Of a stretch of DNA of 64,000 nucleotides, positions 1-8,501 are shown piece after piece (positions within the stretch are counted from its first letter, which is position 1; each line of letters opens with the position of its first letter). The translations under genes were made by a program, and so were the position numbers. Source of the stretch: Acidobacteriaceae bacterium (GTDB lineage Bacteria > Acidobacteriota > Terriglobia > Terriglobales > Acidobacteriaceae). The notes under the pieces are model-generated. The model saw nothing but the letters and a program-made list of their open reading frames with translations, was not told the origin of the DNA and did not search any database. The DNA lies in assembly GCA_003165075.1 (NCBI GenBank), contig PLSM01000182.1:62001-126000 (forward strand). The letters are read 5' to 3'.

Positions 1-124
1 TGGCCTTCAGGTCCGTAATTTTGACCTTCTTTCGCAGAGGCTCAGCCATGGCTGAATAGTGTTGCAACGCGAACGAGGCGGGAATCACCGCCGCAAGTCC
101 TTGCAGAACATTCCGTCTCTTCAT
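1..124 (-). CDS. Enolase-superfamily protein, N-terminal fragment (partial)
   Basis: Only the first about 41 codons are in the window; the gene runs off the left edge. The start codon is the ATG read from position 124. The N terminus begins MKRRNVLQGLAAV, with a basic RR pair and a hydrophobic stretch that looks like a Tat or Sec export signal. It then reaches KKVKITDLKA, the typical first beta strand of mandelate racemase/muconate lactonising enzymes. The assignment rests on that short stretch and on the two enolase-superfamily genes nearby, so the family is likely but the substrate cannot be named. It is the first of six neighbouring genes with export signals. Confidence 0.5.
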   Translation of the reverse strand, partial: MKRRNVLQGLAAVIPASFALQHYSAMAEPLRKKVKITDLKA

Positions 125-356
125 GAAACACCTCACTTCGGCAAAGTTAACGTGAAATGGAAACACGAATACAGAGCAACAATCCAGTATGCTGGACAAG
201 ATCGTCAGGCGGCTGCTGGAATGTGACCGGAGTTGCTTCCAATGGTACGCCGGATTCATTTGCCCCCGGCGTCGTATGTACCAATTGATGTGAGAGAAAA
301 TGGCGCCCGGGACAGAACCAGAAGATAGGCAGAAGAGTAAGTCGGGGTGGAGGAAC

Positions 357-1295
357 ATGAAAAAGACAATTGGTATAGCATTGGCCGTTTGTGCACTGCT
401 GGGAACGCTGCCTGCCTTCAGCCAGGTGAAGATGACACGGGATCAAATGCTCTTTTACACCTCGGAGTGGAAGGGCGACCGTTTCCCTGATGGACGCCCG
501 AAGGTGCCAGACTCGCTGCTGAAGCGGGCAGTGGACATGACCATCGAAGACGTGTGGGAGTATTTGCGCAACCACGGCTACCGCAATCAGTTTGAGTCTG
601 GCTGGCAGGCGCTGCACATCGAAAAGCCCTTTGCCGGACGTGCGCTCACGGCACAATACATGCCGACCCGGCCGGATATGGCCAAGGCCATTGCTGCCGA
701 AGGCAAGGCGGAAGGAAGGGTGAGTGGAACGAATATGTGGCCCATCAACGAACTGCAGGTGGGCGATGTGTACGTGGCTGACGGCTTTGGAAAGGTCATT
801 GAGGGCACGCTGATCGGTTCCAATCTGGGGAATGCTGTGGCCGCGCACACTCACACTGGCTTCGTATTCGACGGCGGCATACGCGATCAGGCAGAGAATC
901 GGGAAATTCCCGATTTCAACGGATTCTACCGGGGCTATGATCCCTCCGCCTGGGCAGACATGGAATTGACCGCGATCAATGCTCCGGTTCGTATTGGAAG
1001 AGCAATCGTGTTGCCGGGGGACCTGGTATTGGCCAAGCCGGAAGGAGTCCTTTTTATTCCTGCAATCCTGGCAGAGGATGCGATCAGTTCAGCGGAGTTC
1101 ACTGCTCTTACCGATGCCTATAACTTTGAGTTGAATCGCCAAGGAAAAAACGGCGCGCAATTTGAGGGGGGGTGGACGCAGGAGAAATATGACGGCTTTG
1201 CAAAGTGGATCGACTCTCACCCTGACATGTTGAAAATGCCGCGGGGTGAATTCGACGCACTGCTTGCCAAGGCAAAGAAGCAGAATTCCGACTAG
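357..1295 (+). CDS. Exported RraA-like family protein
   Basis: 312 aa. The start is the ATG at 357, preceded by a GGAGG-type ribosome site at about 349-353; an in-frame start further upstream would add a non-signal extension. Residues 1-22 form a Sec-type signal peptide ending near AFSQ. The rest matches the RraA/HMG-aldolase-like fold: FDGGIRD at about 171-177 is the family's G-x-R-D site for divalent metal and substrate, and PGDLVLAKPEGVLFIP at about 220-235 is the conserved C-terminal strand. Known relatives are cytosolic RNase E inhibitors or class II pyruvate aldolases/oxaloacetate decarboxylases. Among sugar-acid dehydratases an aldolase-type role on a 2-keto acid is more plausible than RNase regulation. 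A signal peptide on this family is unusual. Confidence 0.75.
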   Translation: MKKTIGIALAVCALLGTLPAFSQVKMTRDQMLFYTSEWKGDRFPDGRPKVPDSLLKRAVDMTIEDVWEYLRNHGYRNQFESGWQALHIEKPFAGRALTAQYMPTRPDMAKAIAAEGKAEGRVSGTNMWPINELQVGDVYVADGFGKVIEGTLIGSNLGNAVAAHTHTGFVFDGGIRDQAENREIPDFNGFYRGYDPSAWADMELTAINAPVRIGRAIVLPGDLVLAKPEGVLFIPAILAEDAISSAEFTALTDAYNFELNRQGKNGAQFEGGWTQEKYDGFAKWIDSHPDMLKMPRGEFDALLAKAKKQNSD

Positions 1296-1415
1296 AACAA
1301 TGTCTCCGCGTCCATCGGTATGAAGGCTGACGCAGCCAGTGGATGACCCACCTGATACTTTTGCTGCTTGACCGTCTCATCCACTCGGGCTCGACGAAGG
1401 CGATCGTACCGCGCC

Positions 1416-2558
1416 TCAATTCTTGCCTCTTTCTACGACCAGGGCAGCCTGGAGCATGGCTTTTGCATAGGCAATGTCGTACACATCTCCGGTGTAGCCG
1501 CCGCCACCCGGATAGCCGGGGATAGGTCCGCGCGCCCGGTCGTAATCGATGGCCCGTGGATGTTCCGGGTAAAGCTCCCGGGAATACTTGACCTTGATCA
1601 ACTCGCGCATCACTGCAAACATGTTGACGTCACCTTCATCGATAAAGCCCTCGTCATATTCCAGGTAGGGCTTCAAGATGTGTGGATTTCTGTAATGCAT
1701 GTGGTTGATACGATCGCGGCTGCCAAAGTAGCGACACACAGCTACCGGATCTTCTCCGATCTCCTGCGTCACCCCACAGTCAAAGGTGATTCCGTTCGAT
1801 GGGCTGTCCACGATTTCGATCAGGTGCTTCCAGCCGGCGAGTGTGGACATGATTTGCTGCGATCCACGACTTTGAGGAAAGGGTGGATCGTTGGGATGGA
1901 GCGCCAGCCGCACATTGGCCTTCTCCGCAACCGGGATGACGGCCTTTAGAAAATAAGTGATGTTGTCCCACATCTCATCAAGCGTGTGTGTCCCCTCTTC
2001 GGCGAGTGGAGGAAGGTCTTTCATCCGGCCATAGTCCACGCCCGTCAACCCGGCGCCGCCTCTGCCAACTTCTTCGTAGTAGCCCTCCACGGCACGGTGC
2101 GCATAGAAGTTGTATTCGACAACGGGGATGCCGACCCGGCCCGCAGCTTGGATCGATTGCCTTATCTTCTCAATCTCCTCGTCTCGATCCGGGCGACCGT
2201 AAATTGTATTGGGAAACCCGCCAATCATCAGGTTGCCCAGCGTTACACCCGCAGTCTTCAGCCTGTTTACGATCGGTTGAAGCTGACTGACTGTCCAGGG
2301 TATCGTTGGGCCGCCGGATAAGACGTGACTGACACCGATCTGGACGACACTGCGAATGGCCTCCGGCGTAACGCCGTTGCCGAAGTCGATCGCGCAGGCG
2401 ATCTTTGGTGTGGCGGCGCTTTCCTGAAGCATGCCATCGCCAAGCCACCAGGGTCTTGCTTCCTGCTGAGCGATTGACCTCATCGGAGGCAATACTGGCG
2501 CCAAAGTTGCGGCTCCGATTCCCTTGATGAGACTTCGGCGCGAGATAACGGTTCTCAT
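1416..2558 (-). CDS. Tat-exported mannonate dehydratase (UxuA)-like protein
   Basis: 380 aa. The N terminus has a Tat motif (SRRSLIKG, residues 6-13) and a hydrophobic stretch. The remainder is a xylose-isomerase-like TIM barrel with UxuA-type motifs: LHPNDPP at about 220-226, a FDCG strand near 259, HMHYRN at 286-291 and a DEGD acidic patch near 307. UxuA dehydrates D-mannonate to 2-keto-3-deoxy-gluconate using a divalent metal. The sequence is consistent with that chemistry but substrate is not proven. A weak AGAGG site lies about 11 bases before the start. The 244 bp upstream (2559-2802) is shared with the divergent enolase-superfamily gene, so the two may be co-regulated. Confidence 0.75.
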   Translation of the reverse strand: MRTVISRRSLIKGIGAATLAPVLPPMRSIAQQEARPWWLGDGMLQESAATPKIACAIDFGNGVTPEAIRSVVQIGVSHVLSGGPTIPWTVSQLQPIVNRLKTAGVTLGNLMIGGFPNTIYGRPDRDEEIEKIRQSIQAAGRVGIPVVEYNFYAHRAVEGYYEEVGRGGAGLTGVDYGRMKDLPPLAEEGTHTLDEMWDNITYFLKAVIPVAEKANVRLALHPNDPPFPQSRGSQQIMSTLAGWKHLIEIVDSPSNGITFDCGVTQEIGEDPVAVCRYFGSRDRINHMHYRNPHILKPYLEYDEGFIDEGDVNMFAVMRELIKVKYSRELYPEHPRAIDYDRARGPIPGYPGGGGYTGDVYDIAYAKAMLQAALVVERGKN

Positions 2559-2802
2559 AATTGCATACCTCTCTCAATCAATCATCTGGCTAGGCGGCCG
2601 CAATGCCCCGCACGGAAGAGAAGGGGCAATGCGATGAATTGGATCAAAGCTGACGCGCAGGAACAATGTCGGGCTACGGCATCGGATTCTTCCACAAACC
2701 GAGTGCAGACGTCCAGACGTGCAGGATCATACGCCGGGCAAAGCAGGGAACGCAGGAGTAAGATGGGAACGCAAAATTCATCCTGGGAGGTAGACCGCCG
2801 CC

Positions 2803-4170
2803 ATGTCCGACGCAAACAGGTTTCAATTCAACCGCCGCAGCATTCTTAAATCTTCTCTGGCCTTGCTCGCCGGCGGGGCTGTAGAACGGGTAGCGGAGGC
2901 TGAACCGATGATCAAGAATGTGAATCTCGCCTCCAGCCCGTCGAGCCTGAAGATTACCGACATGCGCTATGCGATTATCGTAAAGCCTGGACCGAGCCCC
3001 TGCGTGCTGATCCGCATTGATACCAACCAGGGCGTCTATGGCCTAGGCGAAGTACGCGATGTTGCCGGCCCGCAATACGCGATGGTGCTCAAGAGTCGCA
3101 TCGTTGGTGAGAATCCTCTTCGTATCGACTATCTGTTTCAAAAGATCGCACAGTTCGGCGGCGGTGCTCGCCAGGCAGGCGGGGTTTGTGCCGTGGAAAT
3201 GGCCCTGTGGGACATCGCCGGCAAGGTTTACAACATCCCGGTCTATCAGATGCTCGGCGGCAAATGGCGCGACGAGATCTGTATTTACGCGGATACGGAG
3301 GAATCGATGGAACCCGCGGAATATGGACGCCGGGCCAAAGAGCGCAAGGAGATGGGTCTCACCTGGATGAAGATGGACTTAGGCATCAACGTTCTCGATA
3401 AAATTCCCGGCACCGTAATGCAGCCCCCAGGTTTGGACAAGTGGGAACTTCGCGACCAGCCTCATCCCTTTATTGCCACTGAAGTGACGGATAAAGGCAT
3501 CGACCGGCTCTGCGAGTATGTGGCCGCCGTGCGAGACAACATCGGATACGATATGCCGCTTTCAATGGATCACCTGGGCCACATTGGCGTAAAGTCCGTC
3601 ATTCGGCTGGGCAAGGCCTACGAGAAGTTCAATCTGGAGTGGATGGAAGACGTGATTCCCTGGTACTACACGGATTTGCTCAAGGAAATTACGCAGGAGA
3701 GCCCGACGCCAACTCTCACGGGCGAGGATATCTACAAAGTAGAGGATTTCGAAACGCTGTGCAGAGAGCACGCTGTGGACAAGATTCATCCGGACCTTGC
3801 GACATCAGGCGGTATTCTGCAGACGCATCGCATTGGCGACATGGCTTTCCGCTACGGCGTACCGATGGCGATGCACTTTGCCGGGACGCCGGTCAGTTGC
3901 ATGGCCAACGTCCACTGCGCCGCCGCGACTCGCAACTTCCTCGCGCTTGAGAACCATTCGCTCGATGTGCCCTTCTGGCAGGACTTGGTGACAGGAATTG
4001 AAAAACCAATCGTCAACAAAGGCTATATACGGGTTCCTGAAACTCCCGGGCTGGGAATCACGCTGAATGACGACGAACTGAAACAGCATCTGAAACCGGG
4101 GACGGGCTACTTTGAACCGACACCGATGTGGGACGAAGCGCAGTCGTGGGATGATGCGCTTTTCAGTTGA
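2803..4170 (+). CDS. Enolase-superfamily (mandelate racemase-like) sugar-acid dehydratase, exported
   Basis: 455 aa. An RR-containing signal-like N terminus (NRRSILKSS, then a short hydrophobic stretch) precedes a complete enolase-superfamily protein. The capping domain runs to about residue 155. The barrel carries K190-x-D192 on the second strand, metal ligands D256 (SMDH), E282 (WMED) and E308 (TGED), and H358 in MHFAG, the expected base of the mandelate-racemase group. Such enzymes abstract the alpha proton of a sugar acid and usually dehydrate it to a 2-keto-3-deoxy acid or open a lactone. The substrate cannot be assigned. Its stop is 9 bp from the stop of the convergent ManD-like gene. 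Confidence 0.8.
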   Translation: MSDANRFQFNRRSILKSSLALLAGGAVERVAEAEPMIKNVNLASSPSSLKITDMRYAIIVKPGPSPCVLIRIDTNQGVYGLGEVRDVAGPQYAMVLKSRIVGENPLRIDYLFQKIAQFGGGARQAGGVCAVEMALWDIAGKVYNIPVYQMLGGKWRDEICIYADTEESMEPAEYGRRAKERKEMGLTWMKMDLGINVLDKIPGTVMQPPGLDKWELRDQPHPFIATEVTDKGIDRLCEYVAAVRDNIGYDMPLSMDHLGHIGVKSVIRLGKAYEKFNLEWMEDVIPWYYTDLLKEITQESPTPTLTGEDIYKVEDFETLCREHAVDKIHPDLATSGGILQTHRIGDMAFRYGVPMAMHFAGTPVSCMANVHCAAATRNFLALENHSLDVPFWQDLVTGIEKPIVNKGYIRVPETPGLGITLNDDELKQHLKPGTGYFEPTPMWDEAQSWDDALFS

Positions 4171-4179
4171 GCTTGGCCG

Positions 4180-5514
4180 TTACTGCTTGATCACCGTACC
4201 GTCCCGAAGTCGAACCTCACCCCAGCCACCGTTAAGCGAGCTGGCGGTGAACGGCGCTTTGGCCGCTTCTTTCTCGTCGATCTCAATACCCCAGCCAGGT
4301 TTCTCGCTCACCCACAGATATCCGTCACGCATCTCAGGACAACCCTGAAAGATTGCCTGTGTCTGTTCGTTGAAGGGCGAGTACTCCTGAATTCCGAAGT
4401 TGTAACAGACCAGATCCAGAGTCACGTTTGCCATGTGGCCAATCGGGGAAACATCGCCGGGACCATGCCATGCTGTCTTGACGCCAAACTGCTCGGCAAG
4501 AGTCGCGATCTTGCGTGCCGGGCTGAACCCGCCGGCTTGCGAGACGTGCACGCGAATGTAGTCAATCAACTGCTCAGTGATCAGAGGCTGCCATTCATGG
4601 GGGCTATTGAAGAGCTCGCCCATGGCGATCGGAGTTGCGCAGTTCTGACGAATCTGCCGGAAGTACCCCAGATCCTCGGGTGGGAGCGGGTCCTCAAGAA
4701 AGAACATCCGGTACTGCTCGGCTTCTTTGCAGAATTGAACCGCCTCGTTGGGCGTCAGCCGTTCATGCATGTCATGGAGCAGTTCGACTTCATCGCCGAG
4801 TTCGCGACGACAGATCTCAAGGAGCTTCAGGGCGCGGCGCATTTGGGCCGCAGGGTCAAACAGCGGCTTGTCATGAAGCGCCTTTGGCCTGCCTTCTTCC
4901 TTGTGCTGCGATCCATAGCCCGCCATTCCAGGAAGGCCCACCTGGACACGCACATTGCGGAAGCCCTGCGACCTATATTTCTTAGCGTTGTCGACGACCT
5001 CTTCAAACTCTGCACCGCTGGCGTGCGCGTAGGTATCAACGGCCTCGCGGCATTTGCCGCCGGCGAGTTGGTAGACCGGCATACCGGCCTGCCGTCCCTT
5101 GATATCCCAGAGCGCCTGATCAATGCCACTGATCGCATTGTTCAGTACCGGACCGTTCTTCCAATACGAACTGTCGTAGCAGGATTGCCAGATGTCTTCG
5201 ATCCGGTCGGTCGTCTTGTTCAACAGGAAGGGCTTGAGATACTTCTCCACAGCGGGCCTGACCAAGTCGGCGCGTTGCGTAAAGGTCGCACAGCCGTAGC
5301 CGTAGAGCCCATCCTGGTCGGTCGTGATCTTGACCACGGTCAAGCGCACACCTGAGGGCTCGCATTCGATGACGCTGATATCTTTGATGCGCGGCGACGG
5401 CATTGCTCGAGTTGCGCGTGCTACCTGGGCTTCCGCTTGAACAAGGCGCGGCGCCATAGCCAGCGCGCCCGCCCCCGCAATAGCCTTCATGAATCCACGC
5501 CGTCCAATCGTCAT
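4180..5514 (-). CDS. RspA/ManD-like mannonate/gluconate dehydratase, exported
   Basis: 444 aa from the ATG at 5514, which has an AAGGAG site 7 bases upstream; a longer reading from 5556 lacks such a site. Residues 4-30 form a Tat-like signal (GRRGFMKAIAG). The barrel has D248-M-H250, E274 in FLEDP, E300 in MGEL, and TAWHGPGDVSPIGH at 347-360, a signature closely resembling RspA/ManD enzymes, which dehydrate D-mannonate and sometimes D-gluconate. The C terminus is rich in W and G, as in that group. With the UxuA-like gene 1.6 kb away, the cluster holds two unrelated families able to do the same reaction. Confident in the subfamily, less so in substrate. Confidence 0.8.
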   Translation of the reverse strand: MTIGRRGFMKAIAGAGALAMAPRLVQAEAQVARATRAMPSPRIKDISVIECEPSGVRLTVVKITTDQDGLYGYGCATFTQRADLVRPAVEKYLKPFLLNKTTDRIEDIWQSCYDSSYWKNGPVLNNAISGIDQALWDIKGRQAGMPVYQLAGGKCREAVDTYAHASGAEFEEVVDNAKKYRSQGFRNVRVQVGLPGMAGYGSQHKEEGRPKALHDKPLFDPAAQMRRALKLLEICRRELGDEVELLHDMHERLTPNEAVQFCKEAEQYRMFFLEDPLPPEDLGYFRQIRQNCATPIAMGELFNSPHEWQPLITEQLIDYIRVHVSQAGGFSPARKIATLAEQFGVKTAWHGPGDVSPIGHMANVTLDLVCYNFGIQEYSPFNEQTQAIFQGCPEMRDGYLWVSEKPGWGIEIDEKEAAKAPFTASSLNGGWGEVRLRDGTVIKQ

Positions 5515-5789
5515 CCCAATGCTCCTTTTGATCCGTTGCGCAAGGTCTTTGATCAATCACAGAAACGCAATTCTACCCCCCAGACATTGGCTGGCGCATC
5601 CGGTAGAGTGATTCCGAGAGACGGGCTCTCTCCGTTCGACAAATGACAGTTCTCTTTGAGGGGGGATTGTGGACTGCTCAAAATCGAAGGCCGACAGTTC
5701 CACGGGATGAAGTCGGTGGAACTGCCGGCGGCAGTGAATCGTGTTCTATCTGAGGCCCGGAAAAAACATCTTGCAGATGCATCCCGGGG

Positions 5790-6968
5790 CTATGTCTTCG
5801 TCAGTTGCGAAAGTGGCGGGAACCGGAAACGTGCCTTCGCAATCGGCGTGCCCACAACCTCAATCCGGCTAAGATCGCGCGTACCTACGCCCAGACCCTC
5901 AGCCAGCCGCAGCGTACTGTCGCAGGTCTCGAATGGAGCCGTTCCGCGGTCGGCCATCGGATCGAAGCCCATCGTCGCCATGGCAACGGCGTCTGTGGAA
6001 ACGCAGTTCATGCCCGCAATCAGCAACCCGGGATGGACGGGCTTATGAATCGTCCCGCGGCCTTGATTCGGCAGTTCGCCGCCTGTCATGGTGTAGATGC
6101 CGTCGATGACCGCCAGGTGTATGGGCCTGGCTGCCACCAGATCGGCCGTGGCACGCGGCACGCGGTACCCCGGGTCCTTCGATGCATTTCCATCCACCGG
6201 CTGGGGCGCGCTCTTGGGCGGTACGCGGGAACCGGAGTGCATGGGCCCGCGGTATCCCACGGGGATAATGCTCGGCTCGTCCACGGGCGCCTCATCACTG
6301 TAGATTGTGGCAGGAGTGTTGCCGAAACAATTCTTCATCGAAAGCGTAACGCCGGCCGTCCTGTGTTCTTTCAGCTTGGCCAGGGAGACAAAAACATCGG
6401 TGTCCATGTAGGAATGGTTCAGGTCGTAGCCCGCATACATCAGGCCGCCTCCTGGAACCATGAAGCGCGCATAAGTCTTTCCGCTACCCAGGAAGTTGGT
6501 GTTTTCAAACTCCACCCGCGCAGCCGCGCTCGCGAAATCGCTCGGCCGCCAACCTGCGGCAAGCATGAACTCCTCCAATGGCTTCACGCCGATCGGCGCG
6601 CTCTCAAGCAGGCGGATGCGCTGTGCTCCCGCCTTGCCCAAAAGGGAAACCAACGACCCGATGACCTGGGGATGAACCCAATGGGTCATCTGGTTCTGCA
6701 TGGAATGCAACTTGTCGTCAACCCGGCCGGTCATGTTGAGTTTGATGGCCACCGTCTTCCCCCGGACCAATCCTTCCAAGCCGCCGAGCTGGTCGAACAT
6801 GGTGGAAAGTACCTCGGCAACCTGGTGGTTGTAACGTGGGCAAAGTCCGATGGCAACGCGGCTTGCCGGAGAGGGCAAGGCTGACAGCATCAGTGGCCGC
6901 GCAATGTGTGCACCGGCGGCCATTCCCATGGCGGCAAGAAAGTCTCTACGGGAATGATTCATCTTCAT
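5790..6968 (-). CDS. Tat-signal DUF362 protein
   Basis: 392 aa. It begins MKMNHSRRDFLAAMG, a clear Tat signal, and continues as a DUF362 protein. This is a family of unknown biochemical role, often with ferredoxin domains or as a stand-alone secreted form as here. Visible family features include the VAIKLNMTG strand near residue 73, the FVSLAKLKEH segment and SMKNCFGNTPATIY in the middle. No 4Fe-4S cysteine cluster is present. A GGGAGG site sits about 12 bases before the ATG. The 275 bp before the preceding gene (5515-5789) holds nothing I can support. The gene is divergent from the dehydrogenase operon. Confidence 0.75.
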   Translation of the reverse strand: MKMNHSRRDFLAAMGMAAGAHIARPLMLSALPSPASRVAIGLCPRYNHQVAEVLSTMFDQLGGLEGLVRGKTVAIKLNMTGRVDDKLHSMQNQMTHWVHPQVIGSLVSLLGKAGAQRIRLLESAPIGVKPLEEFMLAAGWRPSDFASAAARVEFENTNFLGSGKTYARFMVPGGGLMYAGYDLNHSYMDTDVFVSLAKLKEHRTAGVTLSMKNCFGNTPATIYSDEAPVDEPSIIPVGYRGPMHSGSRVPPKSAPQPVDGNASKDPGYRVPRATADLVAARPIHLAVIDGIYTMTGGELPNQGRGTIHKPVHPGLLIAGMNCVSTDAVAMATMGFDPMADRGTAPFETCDSTLRLAEGLGVGTRDLSRIEVVGTPIAKARFRFPPLSQLTKT

Positions 6969-7212
6969 ATTCTTGGCCGACCTCCCGGCCCGTTCATTGT
7001 AGTATGAGCCGATCTGCGCCAGGATGTATACCGGAATTTTGCAGGCTGGAATCGGGACGCCTTAGCCCGGAATTCCCAGCGTGCTTTGTGCCGTCAGAGA
7101 TGAGACGAACTGGCGCACCCCGGCTCTCCATGCTGCGCCGAACTTATCCCATAGTTTCCATTCATATTTAAGATATTGTTTCTATTGACCTTGTCAACCA
7201 CGAAGGAAATCC

Positions 7213-8262
7213 ATGATAATGCGCACTATGATTGGACTCGTCAACTATGCCAGCGAGCCTTATGCCGTCGAACTGCGTGATGTGCTGGTTCCGGAAATAG
7301 GCGAGGACGACATCCTTCTCTCGGTTCGGTCAGTTGGAATCTGCGGCAGTGACCTGCATCAGTATTCGGGCAAACAAAGCTGGGCGGTCAATTATCCAGT
7401 GGTCCTCGGCCATGAATTTGCCGGGGTCGTGGCTAAAACTGGCGCCCGCGTACGGGGCTTCAAAGAAGGCGACCGTGTTGTGAGCGAGACCGCGGCGGTG
7501 TTGCCTTCAGATTCAGCATTCATTCGGCAGGGGCTTTACAATCTCGACCCGAAGCGGCTCGGTTTTGGATATGGTGTCAACGGTGCGATGGCGGAGTTTG
7601 TCAAGGTTCCAGCCCGTTGCCTGCACCGGGTTCCCGACACCCTGGGCCTTGAGAAGGCGGCTCTAACCGAACCGTGCTGCGTAGCGTATAACGCGGTCTG
7701 CGGAAATTCCCGATTACGCCCGGGGGACACAGTCGCGATCATCGGCCCAGGGCCCATCGGCTTGCTCTGTGCGCTCGTGGCCAAACTGGCGGGAGCCGGG
7801 CATCTCATTGTCATCGGTATTCCCGCCGACGCTCACAGGTTAGATGTGGCCAGGCAGATTGGCGCTGAAACAACTCTCGGAGCCAAGAGCGAAGACGTTG
7901 TCGAGTGGGTCAAGAATTTTGGTGATGGCTATGGCGTTGATCTTGTAATTGATGCCGCAGGTGTTTCGGCCTCGCTCAAGGTGGCGCTGGATATAGTTCG
8001 CCCGGCCGGACAAATCACGAAGGTCGGATGGGGACCGCAGCCGTTGAACTTCTCACTCGATCAGTTAGTGCAGAAGGCAGTGACCCTGCAAGGAAGTTAT
8101 TCGCACAACTGGGCGATTTGGGAAAAGGTCATCTCTCTTCTGGCGAGCGGCAAACTTGATCTCGGCCACATACTGAATCGCATCTCTCCTCTAAGTGACT
8201 GGCACCAAGCTTTCGAGGAGATGCGTGCAGGGATAATCGTGAAAGCTGTGCTGCAACCATGA
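7213..8262 (+). CDS. Zinc-type medium-chain alcohol/polyol dehydrogenase
   Basis: 349 aa, cytosolic, no signal peptide. The ATG at 7213 has AAGGA 5 bases upstream. Catalytic-zinc residues are C44 (GICGSD), H67-E68 (GHEF) and E153 (LTEP). The NAD(P)-binding Rossmann motif is GPGPIG at 178-183. The family oxidises secondary alcohols such as L-idonate, sorbitol or threonine. The segment at about 94-114 that normally carries four cysteines for the structural zinc has none here (VLPSDSAFIRQ, then GLYNLDPKR), so that zinc is probably lost. It overlaps the next reading frame by ATGA and heads a four-frame plus-strand operon. Likely role: oxidation of a sugar acid or polyol before isomerisation. Confidence 0.8.
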   Translation: MIMRTMIGLVNYASEPYAVELRDVLVPEIGEDDILLSVRSVGICGSDLHQYSGKQSWAVNYPVVLGHEFAGVVAKTGARVRGFKEGDRVVSETAAVLPSDSAFIRQGLYNLDPKRLGFGYGVNGAMAEFVKVPARCLHRVPDTLGLEKAALTEPCCVAYNAVCGNSRLRPGDTVAIIGPGPIGLLCALVAKLAGAGHLIVIGIPADAHRLDVARQIGAETTLGAKSEDVVEWVKNFGDGYGVDLVIDAAGVSASLKVALDIVRPAGQITKVGWGPQPLNFSLDQLVQKAVTLQGSYSHNWAIWEKVISLLASGKLDLGHILNRISPLSDWHQAFEEMRAGIIVKAVLQP

Positions 8263-8501
8263 TCGAACCGGCTTCTCTCGCTGGAACGCGATTACAAGAC
8301 AAAGTGATTTTGGTTACCGGCTCGACGACCGGCATCGGTGAAGGAATGGCCCGTTTAATCGCCCATGAAGGCGCCCGGGTGATGATTCATGGACGCGAAA
8401 CAGACGCCGCGCAGAAAGTGGCTGCCGATGTCGAGGGAGATGCAGCACTTGTAATTGGGACGCTTGAGATCCAGGAACGCCTGCGAAGGAGTTTTGAATG
8501 A
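8259..8501 (+). pseudogene. Short-chain dehydrogenase remnant
   Basis: 80 codons against about 250 for a full SDR. It keeps the cofactor-binding N terminus (VTGSTTGIGEG, near residues 18-28) and the next strand with HGRETDA, then breaks off after GDAALVIGT and ends in an unrelated tail, LEIQERLRRSFE. The NNAG and catalytic S/YxxxK parts are missing, so it cannot be an active dehydrogenase. Both ends overlap neighbours by ATGA, and its last codons contain the ribosome site (GAAGGAG) of the next gene. That looks like an internal deletion that preserved reading frame and translational coupling. It may still be translated as a small protein. Confidence 0.7.
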
